A stretch of DNA of 64,000 bases from Flaviaesturariibacter aridisoli (GTDB lineage: Bacteria; Bacteroidota; Bacteroidia; Chitinophagales; Chitinophagaceae): positions 113,930-177,929 of the forward strand of contig NZ_SKFH01000007.1 in the NCBI RefSeq assembly GCF_004343705.1. The letters run 5' to 3'. Position 1 is the first letter of the stretch; every line of letters begins with the position of its first letter. The translations under genes and the position numbers were made by a program. The notes beneath the pieces were generated by a model. It made no database searches. It saw nothing but the letters and a program-made list of their open reading frames with translations, and was not told the origin of the DNA. Positions 19,101-27,282 of the stretch are shown in pieces.

Positions 19101-19375
19101 ACCTGGATGGTGGCTTCGCCGTCGTTGCCGGCGTCGGAGGCCATGTATTTCATGCCCGGCACGCCGTTGATGGCGCGCTCCAGCGGGATGAGCACCGCCT
19201 TGGTCATAAGCTCGCCGTTGGCGCCGGGGTATTCGGCCACCACGTTCACCTTCGGCGGCGAGATGGAAGGAAACTGCGTCACCGGCAGCTTCAGCATGGA
19301 GATCACCCCCAGGAACACAATGAGCAGGGAGATGACGATGGACAGGACGGGCCTGTGTATGAATTTGTTGAACAT
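16187..19375 (-). CDS. RND efflux inner-membrane transporter (HAE1, AcrB-like)
   Basis: 1062-aa proton-driven drug exporter, full length for the family. N-terminal FIHRPVLSIVISLLIVFLG is TM1; PVTQFPSISPPKVNV and the pore/porter domains follow. TM4 carries GIVVDNAIVVIEAVHAKME, where the second of the two proton-relay aspartates of AcrB (Asp407-Asp408) is replaced by Asn. TM10 keeps the Lys (GLLGKNAVLIVEF). FMSGPVGIFYRQFSIT and GFIPNEDQG are typical. The Asp-Asn variant recurs in Bacteroidota as far as I recall, so activity is still expected. It is translationally coupled to the outer-membrane factor downstream and separated from the MFP gene upstream by a heptamer repeat. Confidence 0.95.
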   Translation of the reverse strand: MFNKFIHRPVLSIVISLLIVFLGVISMLKLPVTQFPSISPPKVNVVAEYPGANGELMTKAVLIPLERAINGVPGMKYMASDAGNDGEATIQVVFNLGTDPNIAAVNVQNRVASVVNKLPPLVVREGVKITREESSMLMYINLYSKNPKMDQKFLFNFADINILSELKRVNGVGYADILGNREYAMRIWLKPDRMLAYKISADEVMKALDEQSLEASPGKAGEASGKRSEAFEYVLKYPGRYSTKEEYGNIVLRASGDGELLRLKDVADIEFGSSMYDLYSNLNGRPSAAIVLKQSYGSNASQVIADVKAKLAEIKAASFPKDIDYEISYDVSKFLDASIEKVIHTLVEAFLLVGIVVFLFLGDWRSTLIPAIAVPVSLVGTFLFLQIFGITLNLITLFALVLAIGIVVDNAIVVIEAVHAKMEIKHLPPLQATEEAMHEISGAIIAITLVMAAVFIPVAFMSGPVGIFYRQFSITMATAIILSGLVALTLTPALCAMMLKNTHGQPRRRSVINRTLDGFNSWFNRVTGRYRKVLGYIVNRRVITFGLLIAFCAGTWFMSGRVPAGFIPNEDQGMFYAVIQTPPGSTLERTNAASERLQKIAEEIPDVQSVSALAGYEILSEGTGANTGTCLVNLKSWEARKHSALEVMEALEAKAAAIPGATIEFFLPPAVPGYGAAGGFELRLLDKGGSGDYKKMEKVSHDFVAALSKRPELSSVFTFYSASFPQYLLRIDNDVAQQKGVTIDNAMSTLSTLVGSNYETSFIKYDRQYKVMVQASPQYRALPEDILKLYVKNDKGEMVPFSAFMHLEKVYGLSEITRHNLYNASEISGAPAPGYSSGTAIDAVNEVAKTALPRGFGIDWAGISADEVARGNEAIYIFLICLGFVYLLLAAQYESFLLPFPVILSLPAGIFGTFFLLKVMGLENNIYAQVAMVMLIGLLGKNAVLIVEFAVQKHRSGESVLQAAIEGSAQRFRPILMTSFAFIAGLIPLLFASGPGAVGNRTIGSAAAGGMLFGTLFGVLIIPGLYYLFAKISEKKPMVPDEEENPVTEAVTHHHEKVDTYA

Positions 19376-19389
19376 AGAATGTGTTTTTG

Positions 19390-19475
19390 CGTGAGGCGTG
19401 AACCGTGAGGCGTGAACCGTGAGGCGTGAACCGTGCGCCGCAAAGCGCTCACGCCTGACGCCTCACGCCTCACGA
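19390..19475. repeat. Heptamer GTGARGC-type tandem repeat in inverted halves
   Basis: About six 7-bp units alternating GTGAGGC/GTGAACC (19391-19434), a short spacer, then units of the reverse orientation ctcacgc (19449-19475). The two halves can fold back on each other in the transcript. It occupies the MFP-RND gap of this operon. The same heptamer family recurs at 60472-60548 and 62405-62509. Confidence 0.9.
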
Positions 19476-19479
19476 AGGG

Positions 19480-20562
19480 TTACTCCGCTTTCAGTCTCAG
19501 ATCATTAATCACCTTGCGCGGCTCGACGTAATCCGCCTCGATCTTGTTGTCTTCCTTTACTTTCTGCACCCCTTCGAGCAGGATCTTATCTCCTTCCGAA
19601 AGGCCGCTGCTCACCACGTAGAGGTCGGGCATGGTGCCGGCCAGGGTGATGTTGCGGGCGTGCACGATGCCGCCTGCGTCGACTACGTACACGAAGGTTT
19701 TGTCCTGGATCTCGTAGGTGGCTTTCTGCGGGATCAGCAGCGCGCCGCGCAGCGGCACGGTCATGCGCACCTTGCCGGTCTCTCCGTTACGAAGCAGGCG
19801 CTCCGGGTTCGGAAAGCGCGCGCGGAAGGCGATGTTGCCGGTTTCATTGTCAAACTCGCTTTCGATCGTCTCTACCTGGCCGGCGTACTTCAGCGCCTCG
19901 TTGTTGGCCAGCAGCAGGTTCACGCGGGCACTGCCGCGGTTCTGCGTATTGCTTTTGTAATCGAGGTATTCAGGCTCCGACACGTTGAAGTAGGCAAACA
20001 CCTGGCTGTTGTCGGAGAGGCTGGTGAGCAGCTGGCCCTCGTCTACAAGGCTGCCCAGCTTCAGCGGGAGGCGGTCGATGGTGCCGTCGAAGGGCGCGCG
20101 GATCTCGGTGAAGGAAAGGTGCAGCTTCGCCAGCGCCATCTCGGCGCGGGCGCCGTCCAGCTTCGCCTTGGCGAGCGACAGCTCGTTGGGCGAAACGATC
20201 TTTTTGTCGGCCAGCGTCTTCGTGTTCTGGTACTCGATGACCGCGGCGTCGGCCTCGGCTTTCGCCTTCAGGAATTCGGCCTCGTATACTTTGGGCATGA
20301 TGCGGAACAGGAGCTGCCCGGCATGCACGGCCTGGCCTTCATCCACGAAGCTGCTCTGGAGGTAGCCTTTCTCCTGGGCGCGGATCTCGATGTTGCGCAC
20401 CGAGCGGATCTGCGATACATATTCCTTCACGAAGGACGTATCCATCTTGAGCGGCGTGGTGACCGCGTATTTGGCGGTCTCTTCTTTTTCTTCTTTGACG
20501 GAGGAACAGGCGGTCCAGCAAAGCAGGACACACAGGCCCGGGAGCAGTGCAAGTTTTTTCAT
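19480..20562 (-). CDS. RND periplasmic adaptor (membrane fusion lipoprotein)
   Basis: 360-aa adaptor that bridges the RND pump and the outer-membrane channel. Signal sequence with lipobox LLCWTAC (Cys about residue 19). Then a lipoyl-like half-domain (QEKGYLQSSFVDEGQAVHAG), an alpha-helical hairpin (about 95-150), the second lipoyl half (SFTEIRAPFDGTIDRLPLKLGSLVDEGQ), a beta-barrel, and a membrane-proximal domain (GLSEGDKILLEGVQKVKE). First gene of the MFP-RND-OMF operon; the next gene follows after the repeat-bearing 104-base gap. No dedicated regulator gene is adjacent. Confidence 0.94.
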   Translation of the reverse strand: MKKLALLPGLCVLLCWTACSSVKEEKEETAKYAVTTPLKMDTSFVKEYVSQIRSVRNIEIRAQEKGYLQSSFVDEGQAVHAGQLLFRIMPKVYEAEFLKAKAEADAAVIEYQNTKTLADKKIVSPNELSLAKAKLDGARAEMALAKLHLSFTEIRAPFDGTIDRLPLKLGSLVDEGQLLTSLSDNSQVFAYFNVSEPEYLDYKSNTQNRGSARVNLLLANNEALKYAGQVETIESEFDNETGNIAFRARFPNPERLLRNGETGKVRMTVPLRGALLIPQKATYEIQDKTFVYVVDAGGIVHARNITLAGTMPDLYVVSSGLSEGDKILLEGVQKVKEDNKIEADYVEPRKVINDLRLKAE

Positions 20563-20658
20563 GATATGACGGGAGTTAAACGACGATACAGTGGTTCAGC
20601 CCGCGGCGGCCGGCGGGCGTGGCTACGCGCAGGGCGCGGCGGGGGGAGCAAAGTTGTC

Positions 20659-21039
20659 TTACAGGCGCAGGCTGCACAGCGCGAGGTAGCGCCGCGCATC
20701 GCCGCCAAGGAAAGGCGCGTTCGGCCGGATGGTCGGCCGGGTGCGGCTTCCGGCACGGGCAGCCAGCAACCCAAAGAAGCCGCCGAGGGAATAGCCCAGC
20801 AGCAGGAAGGCATCGGGATGACTGTCCTCCTCATCGTCTTCCAGGTCGAAAAAAGAGGAAGTGGAGGTATCCATTTCTGCCGAAAAAGCAGCTGCAAAAG
20901 CGGTTCGGGGGGAAAGCCGTTGGGCGGTGGTGGCCGTTCGGGTACCTGCAGAAGCCGAAGGCCGGAGCGCACGGGCCTCGCTCCTGCCGCACAGCAGGAA
21001 CAGGAATAAACCGAGGCAAAAGTAGACGGCGGCTTTCAT
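20659..21039 (-). CDS. Hypothetical small membrane protein
   Basis: 126 aa, unrecognised function. It starts with a hydrophobic segment (AAVYFCLGLFLFLLCG), has an acidic central run (SSFFDLEDDEEDSHPD), a second hydrophobic stretch (AFLLLGYSLGGFFGLLAARA) and a basic, leucine-rich C-terminus (RRYLALCSLRL). I recall small Bacteroidota proteins with a similar acidic centre and RYL...LRL end, which supports it being real, but this is from memory. ATG chosen in front of the hydrophobic segment. It lies 96 bases upstream of the efflux adaptor gene on the same strand, and could be expressed with it. Confidence is moderate because G+C-rich DNA holds many spurious frames. Confidence 0.55.
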   Translation of the reverse strand: MKAAVYFCLGLFLFLLCGRSEARALRPSASAGTRTATTAQRLSPRTAFAAAFSAEMDTSTSSFFDLEDDEEDSHPDAFLLLGYSLGGFFGLLAARAGSRTRPTIRPNAPFLGGDARRYLALCSLRL

Positions 21040-21260
21040 CGGCGGCCCAAAAGTAAATGTTCCCGTTGGCCGCCGCGGCAGCACACACCTTAACGCCCGG
21101 TTAATGACGTTCACTGGGAACGCTTGGAGTCGGTCTTTTTAACGCGAAGCAAATGAGAAAGGACTTCGACGCCGAGGAGACGAAGATGCAAACGACGCTT
21201 TATCCCCAGAATGGCCCATCTGCCGCTCACCGCAGGACGCATCCTGGTTCAGGAATGGTC

Positions 21261-21296
21261 AAAAGCCCTCAGCGACGGCTGCGGGCTTTTTTCTTT
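21261..21296. terminator. Terminator hairpin overlapping the M23 peptidase stop
   Basis: AAAAGCCC (21261-21268) pairs with GGGCTTTT (21283-21290), with T-runs on both strands. The stop codon of the minus-strand peptidase lies inside the loop. Confidence 0.55.
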
Positions 21297-21853
21297 TTCA
21301 AGGTCGATTGGACTTTAGCACGGGGCGCCTTGCTGGCGGAAAGTTTCGGCGAGCCGTTCACATAGGGCAGCGGGTTCACCCAGTGGCCGCTTTGCTTGAC
21401 GCCGAAGTGCAGGTGGGGCGGCGTGCTGCGGGCGTTGCCGGTATTGCCTACCGTTCCGATCACCTGTCCCTTGCGCACATGCTGGCCTTCGCGCACCAGC
21501 TGCTTGTCGAGGTGGGCATAGTAGGCGGTCCAGGGCTGGCCGGCGGGCTTCAGCCAGAGCGTCTTGCCACCTACCGGCATCCGCGCGCGCTCCGTGATGA
21601 TGCCATCGGCAAGGGCCACCACCGGCGTGCCTTTGCGGGCGTGAATGTCGATCCCCTTGTGCCGGCGGATGCCGCCACCACGGCTGGCGCCCCACTTGTC
21701 GCGGATGCGGCTGCCGCCGGCCACCGGGAACACCAGCGAGCGGCTTACCGAGCTCCGGCGGGCCGTGCTCTTTTTCCCCGGCCTGGTGGTGAAGGACAAG
21801 GAAATGGCTGCGATCGCAAAAAGCGCGAGCAGGGGCAGGAGGGTTTTTCTCAT
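21269..21853 (-). CDS. M23 family metallopeptidase (LytM-like)
   Basis: 194-aa exported peptidoglycan endopeptidase-like protein. Signal peptide MRKTLLPLLALFAIAAISLS; the catalytic domain spans about residues 40-165 with zinc motifs HKGIDIHA (HxxxD) and PHLHFGV (HxH). All zinc ligands are visible, so it could be active. The last ~25 residues are very basic (LKKKKARSRR), suited to wall or membrane binding. Known family role: cleavage of peptide cross-links in peptidoglycan, or scaffolding of amidases. It stands alone; the neighbouring aldo/keto reductase ends 78 bases upstream. Confidence 0.92.
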   Translation of the reverse strand: MRKTLLPLLALFAIAAISLSFTTRPGKKSTARRSSVSRSLVFPVAGGSRIRDKWGASRGGGIRRHKGIDIHARKGTPVVALADGIITERARMPVGGKTLWLKPAGQPWTAYYAHLDKQLVREGQHVRKGQVIGTVGNTGNARSTPPHLHFGVKQSGHWVNPLPYVNGSPKLSASKAPRAKVQSTLKKKKARSRR

Positions 21854-21931
21854 CGGGGTGGATTTACCCCCATAACTGCCCGGCCGCCGATTTATTTTAC
21901 GGCAGCTGCTAAAAGAATCTTAATACCGGCC

Positions 21932-22906
21932 TCAGGATCGGTCCACCAGCTTCCAGGACGCTTCATCGTATCGATCGCCCACATCCGGGTAGCGGTCCAG
22001 CAGTTCCTGCACGCGGCGCAGCTGCGCCGCATTCAGCTCCAGGTCGGGGGCGCCGGCATTGTCGGCCAGGTTTTTCCGCTTTTTGGTGCCGGGTATCGGG
22101 ATGATGTGCTCGCCCTGCGCCAGCAACCAGGCCAGCGCCAGTTGCGCGGGCGTGCAGCCCAGCTCGGTGGCCAGCGCCGCAAAGGCCGCCGCCAGGCTTT
22201 CATTGTTCTGCTGGTGCGCCTCCTGGTAGCGGGGCAGCTTTTTACGGAAATCGGTATCGGGCAACTCCGACAGTTTCAGTGTGTTGGTCATAAGCCCACG
22301 GGCCAGCGGGCTGAACGGCACAAAGGCGATCCCGAGCTCCTTGCAGGTGGGGATCACGTCCCGTTCGGCATCGCGGGTGAGCAGGGAGTACTCGCTTTGC
22401 ACGGCGGCAATAGGATGCACGGCATGCGCCTTCCGGATGCTGTTGGCGGAAACTTCCGACAGGCCAATGTGGCGCACCTTCCCGGCCTGCACCAGGCCCG
22501 CCATCGCGGTGACCGTTTCCTCTACCGGCACATTCGGATCGATGCGGTGGGCGTAATAGAGGTCGATGGTTTCGATCCCAAGCCGCTTGAGGCTGGCCTC
22601 GACTGCTTGCTGCATATAAGCCGGCGAACCGTCGAAGATCATCCCGCCGGGTGTTTGCGTGAAGCCGAATTTGGTGGCGATAAAAACCTTGTCGCGGTTG
22701 GGTGCCAGCACCTTCGAAAGCAACTCCTCGTTGCGACCCGAGCCATACACATCGGCAGTGTCCCAGAAGTTGATACCCAGCTCGAGGGCCAGGTTCAGCG
22801 TTGCGATGGATTCGGTGTCATCGGGTGTGCCGTAGGCATGGCTCATGCTCATGCAACCCAGTCCGATGGCGGATACCGGCTCGTTTCCCAACAGGCGCTT
22901 TTTCAT
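21932..22906 (-). CDS. Aldo/keto reductase
   Basis: 324-aa NADPH-dependent oxidoreductase with a TIM barrel. The catalytic tetrad is visible: Asp and Tyr in [17 protein letters not shown], Lys in VFIATKFGF, His in LYYAHRID. The cofactor-binding end has [18 protein letters not shown]. It resembles the AKR13/YakC-type subgroup ([20 protein letters not shown] start). The substrate cannot be assigned; members reduce aldehydes and ketones and often respond to oxidative stress. The gene is followed by the M23 gene and preceded 39 bases upstream by the GH5 gene, all on the minus strand. Confidence 0.94.
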   Translation of the reverse strand: MKKRLLGNEPVSAIGLGCMSMSHAYGTPDDTESIATLNLALELGINFWDTADVYGSGRNEELLSKVLAPNRDKVFIATKFGFTQTPGGMIFDGSPAYMQQAVEASLKRLGIETIDLYYAHRIDPNVPVEETVTAMAGLVQAGKVRHIGLSEVSANSIRKAHAVHPIAAVQSEYSLLTRDAERDVIPTCKELGIAFVPFSPLARGLMTNTLKLSELPDTDFRKKLPRYQEAHQQNNESLAAAFAALATELGCTPAQLALAWLLAQGEHIIPIPGTKKRKNLADNAGAPDLELNAAQLRRVQELLDRYPDVGDRYDEASWKLVDRS

Positions 22907-22945
22907 ATACAGGCTTTCACCAAAAGTAGCAGCGGGCCAGATGCC

Positions 22946-24304
22946 TTATCGCTGCACAGGTGCGCTCCGGAGGCCTTTTCGCGCCCGCCCTTTTTTCGCC
23001 GCTTCCCTAGCGTTCCTGATGCGTTTCCAGGTGCTGTTGTCGCTGTCGAACACCGTGTTGAGGCCCTGCTCTTCCATCGGCGGATCGCCCATATAGTCAT
23101 CGCCGGGCTTCCAGAATACCTGCCCGGGAATGGGACGCGCGCTGCCGCCGAAGGCCCAGAAGTTGACGCCGGCAATAGGGCCGTCGCTGGCGGCGCTCCG
23201 CAGCCATTGGTCAAGCAATAACCCGAAGTACTGATCGCGCAGCCGGGTGCTTGAAGCGGGATCAAACGATTGCCCGTCGCGGGGCAGTCCGAACTCCTCC
23301 AGTACCAGCGGCTTGCGTAAACGGGTTGCGATCTTCCGGTGAGCGTCGAGGTAGGCCATCGTTTTATCGATCACCTGCCGGCGGTCTTGTTCCATACTGT
23401 CGGGCCGGAACCAGCCCCAGTTTTTAGGCCAGATATGAATGGTGAGATAATCCACGTTCGGGTCGCGGTGCACGGTTTCATAGAGCGCGGTATCCTGCGT
23501 GCCAATATAGCCTTCGTGGCCGAGCGTCACCAATTGCCGGGGCGCGCGCGCCTTGATAAAAGCAGCGGTTTCGCGGCACCACTGCACATAAGCTTCGTTG
23601 GAGGAGGGGCGCATCGGCCGCGGTTCGTTGGCCAGCTCCCAGGTCATGATCGTGGGGTCGTCTGCATAGCGCTTGCCGTTGATCCGGTTCGTCCGTCCAA
23701 CTAAGTGGTCCACCTGCTGCTGATAGGCCGTAACGCACGGTGCGCAGGTATAGAAGCGGCTCACCTCGTCGCGCAGCTCGTCCCAGGAAAGCCTGCGCTG
23801 CAGCGTCGAATCGGGTAATCGTCCGTTCCAGTTCAGGTACTGCAGGAAGCCGCCGCTCCATTCCCAGTTATTGCTCAGCATGATGACGGCTTTCATCCCG
23901 CGCTTGCCCATTTCGGCCAGCAGCACATCGAGGCCCTCCAGCACCGCATCGTCGAAAACGCCCTGCTGCGGCTGGAGTGGCGGCCCCACGCGGCGTACAC
24001 CATTCACCAGTCCGCTGCCTTCGGCGCCGCCGAGCAGGCGCAGGTTGGTCACGCCCCGGCTCCTTAAGAAATCGAGCTCCCTGCGCAGCCGTGCCCTACC
24101 CTGCTTCTTACCGGCACCCTGGCCCAGCAGGGAGCCATACCAGTAGTTGGCGCCCAGGTAGTAATACGGTTTCCCGCCATAATGCAGCTGGCCGTTGCGT
24201 GCCTGTACAAAAGACTGCGCGGGCAGGGAAGTGGAAATGGCCAGCAGCAGAATAACCGGCGCGCACGAAACGAGACGTGTAAGGAGGAACATGAACGGGA
24301 GCAT
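22946..24304 (-). CDS. Secreted glycoside hydrolase family 5 protein (mannanase-like)
   Basis: 452-aa predicted exported (beta/alpha)8 enzyme. The signal peptide runs to about LPAQS (residue 31). The GH5 acid/base motif is MTWELANEPRPM, and the nucleophile motif is PLVLEEFGLPRDG; both glutamates are present. HIWPKNWGWF and GVNFWAFGG are typical of the GH5 mannan endo-1,4-beta-mannosidase subgroup, so beta-mannan cleavage is the best guess. No carbohydrate-binding module; the C-terminus is a basic tail. ATG preferred over a TTG 14 codons upstream because the signal peptide starts there. It follows the desaturase by 38 bases on the same strand. Confidence 0.88.
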   Translation of the reverse strand: MLPFMFLLTRLVSCAPVILLLAISTSLPAQSFVQARNGQLHYGGKPYYYLGANYWYGSLLGQGAGKKQGRARLRRELDFLRSRGVTNLRLLGGAEGSGLVNGVRRVGPPLQPQQGVFDDAVLEGLDVLLAEMGKRGMKAVIMLSNNWEWSGGFLQYLNWNGRLPDSTLQRRLSWDELRDEVSRFYTCAPCVTAYQQQVDHLVGRTNRINGKRYADDPTIMTWELANEPRPMRPSSNEAYVQWCRETAAFIKARAPRQLVTLGHEGYIGTQDTALYETVHRDPNVDYLTIHIWPKNWGWFRPDSMEQDRRQVIDKTMAYLDAHRKIATRLRKPLVLEEFGLPRDGQSFDPASSTRLRDQYFGLLLDQWLRSAASDGPIAGVNFWAFGGSARPIPGQVFWKPGDDYMGDPPMEEQGLNTVFDSDNSTWKRIRNAREAAKKGRARKGLRSAPVQR

Positions 24305-24342
24305 TGAGTGCTCCCTAAAGGTGCCGGTTTTCCGGTGAAAAA

Positions 24343-25074
24343 TCAAGCATTGACGATCCGGATCACGCGGAGCTTGTGCAGTGCCTTAATGATCGGGTAG
24401 CACAGGTCGAACTCACCCTTCTTTGTGGCGAAGTTGCTCCGCGACGGGTGCACGTGGTGGTTGTTGTGGTAGCCCTCGCCCATCATCAGAAGGTCGAGCT
24501 TGAAGAGGTTCTTCGAGGTGTTGTCGGTCTCGTAGTTCACATGCCCGTATTTATGTGCAAACCAGTTGATGATGACGCCGTGCAGTGGGCCCATCACTAC
24601 CTGGAAGGGCAGCAGTAGCCAAAGCCACCAATGGTCGGCCCAAATGGCGTAAATCCAGACATATATGCCGATCCAGAGCAGGCGCGACACTGTACTGTTG
24701 GCCCACAGGTCGAAGGGGCGCCAGTCGGGCACGTTGCGGGTGAATTTCGGGTCGACAGCAATTTCCTTGTGAAGGATGCCCGAGTAGGTTTTCTTGGTGC
24801 GCCACATCATGGCCAGGAGCGTTTTGTCGTAGGCCGGTGAATGCGGGTCGAGCTCCGTATCGGTGTGGGCGTGGTGAATGCGGTGCATGATGCCGTAGGC
24901 CCAGGGGCTCAGGTAGGACGATCCCTGCGTGATGTACGCAAAGATGAAGAAAAAGCGCTCCCAGCCTTTGCTCATGGTAAAGGCCTTATGCGCCGCATAG
25001 CGGTGCTGCATGAAGGTTTGCGAAAACAGGGAGAGGTACCAATGGGCGACGAAAAAGCACAGGATCACGATCAC
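24343..25074 (-). CDS. Membrane fatty acyl-CoA desaturase
   Basis: 243-aa integral membrane di-iron desaturase that inserts a double bond (usually delta-9) into fatty acyl chains. Three histidine boxes are intact: HRYAAH, HRIHHAH and HNNHH, plus the additional metal-binding WFAHKYGH. About four hydrophobic transmembrane spans. The start is GTG: an in-frame stop lies about ten codons upstream and the only ATG in that gap is out of frame. Divergent from an AraC regulator 150 bases away, which may control it. Likely role: membrane fluidity adjustment. Confidence 0.93.
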   Translation of the reverse strand: MIVILCFFVAHWYLSLFSQTFMQHRYAAHKAFTMSKGWERFFFIFAYITQGSSYLSPWAYGIMHRIHHAHTDTELDPHSPAYDKTLLAMMWRTKKTYSGILHKEIAVDPKFTRNVPDWRPFDLWANSTVSRLLWIGIYVWIYAIWADHWWLWLLLPFQVVMGPLHGVIINWFAHKYGHVNYETDNTSKNLFKLDLLMMGEGYHNNHHVHPSRSNFATKKGEFDLCYPIIKALHKLRVIRIVNA

Positions 25075-25224
25075 GCGGGGGAAAATTTTCGGAAAGCTCG
25101 GTCATTGCGGCTCCGCCACCGCGCGCAGAGCTTCTTTTGGCGCGCTTTTGACCAAACTTTAGGAACAATCGACGAGCGCCGCGTAAGCAATCACCCGTAG
25201 AATTTGTGGTAATTTCCGGGCCGG

Positions 25225-26109
25225 ATGACGACGCCCGAATGGCCCATCAGCAGCATCAACCAGTTGTATCGCTTCAGCTGGGCCCTCGAGGATTTCCTCG
25301 TGACCGACGAGCGCTACACGGTGCTGCGCGAGCGCGAAGCCTTTCGTGTAGACGGCTTTATCATCGGCATCTGCCTCGAAGGCAGCATCGAGCTCCAGGT
25401 GGATTCGGTCTGCTACAGCGGCGGCCCGGGCTCCATGCTCCTTGCGCGGCCGCTGCAGCTGCTGCAGTTCCTGCGCCTTAGCCCAGATTGCCGCCTGCGT
25501 TTCATCCTCTTCTCGCAGCGCTTCCTCGTTTCCAACAACATCCACCAGCGTGTGCTCCAGGGCTTCCGCTTTTCGCAGCCGGCGGCGCTGCCGGTCATCC
25601 GCATCACAGCGGCCGAGTCGGACCGGATCGTGGGGGAATTCGCCCATATCTGGGGCCGCTTCAACGATGTGCAGCATCCCTTCCGCAAGGAGTTGGTGGG
25701 CAACCTGTTGCTCGTGCTGCTCTACGATTTCGAGGCCATATACCGGCAGCACTTCGAGCTCGCCGGCACCGGCCGCAGCAGCGAACTCGTGCACCGTTTC
25801 ATCGACCTGGCGCAAAAGCAGTTCCGCACACAACACGCCGTGGAGCACTATGCGCGGCACCTGCACGTGACGGCCAAATACCTGTCGGCGATGATCAAGG
25901 AGGCGACCGGCCGCACCGCCGCCGCCTTCCTGAATGAGCTCCTGTTGCTCGAAGCGCAATCGTTGCTGCAAACAGCCGGCAGCTCGGTAAAAGAAGTGGC
26001 GCATGCCCTCGGCTTTCCCGACCAGTCGACCTTCGGTAAGTTTTTCAAGCGCGCCGTGGGCCGCACGCCGCGGCAGTATCAAACCGGGCAGCAAGGCGCC
26101 GGCAACTGA
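25225..26109 (+). CDS. AraC-family transcriptional regulator
   Basis: 294 aa. N-terminal cupin-like ligand domain (AFRVDGFIIGICLEGSIELQ ... GGPGSMLLARP), C-terminal two-helix-turn-helix domain (VEHYARHLHVTAKYLSAMIK, then VKEVAHALGFPDQSTFGKFF and GRTPRQYQ). The second motif is the best-conserved part of AraC proteins. It is divergently arranged from the desaturase gene and followed by a small basic protein gene 58 bases downstream. No ligand can be predicted. Similar in architecture to the regulator at 12960-13883, suggesting paralogy within a family expanded in these bacteria. Confidence 0.92.
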   Translation: MTTPEWPISSINQLYRFSWALEDFLVTDERYTVLREREAFRVDGFIIGICLEGSIELQVDSVCYSGGPGSMLLARPLQLLQFLRLSPDCRLRFILFSQRFLVSNNIHQRVLQGFRFSQPAALPVIRITAAESDRIVGEFAHIWGRFNDVQHPFRKELVGNLLLVLLYDFEAIYRQHFELAGTGRSSELVHRFIDLAQKQFRTQHAVEHYARHLHVTAKYLSAMIKEATGRTAAAFLNELLLLEAQSLLQTAGSSVKEVAHALGFPDQSTFGKFFKRAVGRTPRQYQTGQQGAGN

Positions 26110-26167
26110 GGAAAAGCTACTGTCCCGAATGGCATTGTTTTGGTGCGCCACCATCCAAACTCCGATT

Positions 26168-26368
26168 ATGGCAAACAGCAACAACCGCGGCAATAACTCA
26201 AGCCGTGAAAACGAAGGCAACAAGCCCGGCTCGAAGAGTCGCAACGTCAGCAGCGGTCGTCCTCAGACCCCCGATACCGGCGGCCAGAGCGGCGGCGGCA
26301 CGCCCCGCACCGAAGACCGCGACCTGAACACCGGTGGCACGCGCGGACCGAACAAAAAAAGCCGTTAA
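26168..26368 (+). CDS. Small hydrophilic Gly/Asn/Ser-rich protein
   Basis: 66 aa, no hydrophobic segment, rich in Gly, Asn, Ser, Arg and Lys (MANSNNRGNNSSRENEGN at the start, GTRGPNKKSR at the end). It is probably intrinsically disordered. Function not recognised; its composition is reminiscent of small stress-related hydrophilic proteins, but that is only an analogy. The gene is supported by its own strong terminator 8 bases after the stop and by a codon pattern without rare codons. It is separated from the AraC gene by 58 bases. Confidence 0.65.
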   Translation: MANSNNRGNNSSRENEGNKPGSKSRNVSSGRPQTPDTGGQSGGGTPRTEDRDLNTGGTRGPNKKSR

Positions 26369-26375
26369 GAAACCG

Positions 26376-26397
26376 GCCCCGCCCTGCGGGGCTTTTT
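26376..26397 (+). terminator. Intrinsic terminator
   Basis: GCCCCGC / GCGGGGC seven-pair stem with a CCT loop and a T5 tail, just after the small hydrophilic protein gene. Confidence 0.9.
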
Positions 26398-26521
26398 GTT
26401 CGGGGAAGGACACCTTGCGGGATCGATACGATCGAAGCAGCTCTTTTTAAAGCAAATCACAGCACTCCCGCTGATTGTATTTATACGATCGCCGGGTAAG
26501 AAACCAGTCAGTACAACTTAT

Positions 26522-27202
26522 ATGAGACCACACGTTACGTGCCATATGCTCGGCTCCGTTGACGGGCGCATCAAGCAAAACATCTGGGGCTACAAAGACG
26601 CCGCAAAGTATTTCGAAGAACCGGCATCGAAGATCAAGGCCGACGCCTGGCTCGTGGGCCGCGTGACCATGCAGGAATTCTCCAGCAAGAAAAAGCACCC
26701 GCGCAAGAAGGGCGCCCGCATCCCGAAAGAAGACTTCGTGGGCGAATACCGCACGAAGACCTTCGCCGTGGTGATCGACCCATCGGGCAAGTGCGAGTGG
26801 GACAGCAACATGACCTCCACCGAGCACGTCATCGAAGTGCTCACCGAAAAAGTGTCCAGCGGCTACCTGGCGCACTTGCGCGAAAAAGGCGTGTCGTACC
26901 TCTTCGGCGGCAAAAGTGAACTGGACCTGAAGCTGGTGCTGGAAAAACTGAACCGCCTTTTCGGTATCAAAACCGTGCGTATCGACGGAGGTGGCCACGT
27001 GAACGGCTCCTTTCTCAAGGCCGGCCTCATCGACGAATTCAGCCTCGTGCTCGCTCCCGTGGCCGACGGCACGATCGGCGCGCCTTCCCTTTTTGAAGCC
27101 GAAAAAGGCTTCGGACGCCGCAAGGCCACCCGCTTCAAATTAAAGTCGGTGAAGAAAATTTTCGACGACTTTCTCTGGATCCGGTACGAAGTGCTCCGGT
27201 AA
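26522..27202 (+). CDS. RibD C-terminal/dihydrofolate-reductase-like protein
   Basis: 226-aa NAD(P)H-dependent reductase of the RibD_C superfamily, with the nucleotide-binding core: HVTCHMLGSVDGRI at the start, DAWLVGRVTMQEF, GVSYLFGGKSELDLKLVLEK and TVRIDGGGHVNGSFL. No deaminase domain is present, so this is not a full RibD. The true substrate is unknown; relatives reduce pyrimidine or pterin-like compounds. ATG chosen because the conserved fold begins at residue 2; longer in-frame starts add no fold. The 121-base gap upstream is A+T-richer than the neighbourhood and probably contains the promoter. Confidence 0.88.
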   Translation: MRPHVTCHMLGSVDGRIKQNIWGYKDAAKYFEEPASKIKADAWLVGRVTMQEFSSKKKHPRKKGARIPKEDFVGEYRTKTFAVVIDPSGKCEWDSNMTSTEHVIEVLTEKVSSGYLAHLREKGVSYLFGGKSELDLKLVLEKLNRLFGIKTVRIDGGGHVNGSFLKAGLIDEFSLVLAPVADGTIGAPSLFEAEKGFGRRKATRFKLKSVKKIFDDFLWIRYEVLR

Positions 27203-27282
27203 AGAAAAGCAAGTGACAGTGCCCGCTTCACAAACGAAGGCAAGCGAAGGACTTGCACAGGAGCGTTAACCGCTGAATTTCG

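Noticed and set aside
21153..21365. Short plus-strand frame before the M23 gene end
   Set aside because: Its last third is antisense to the peptidase; the hairpin with T-runs there is explained as a bidirectional terminator.
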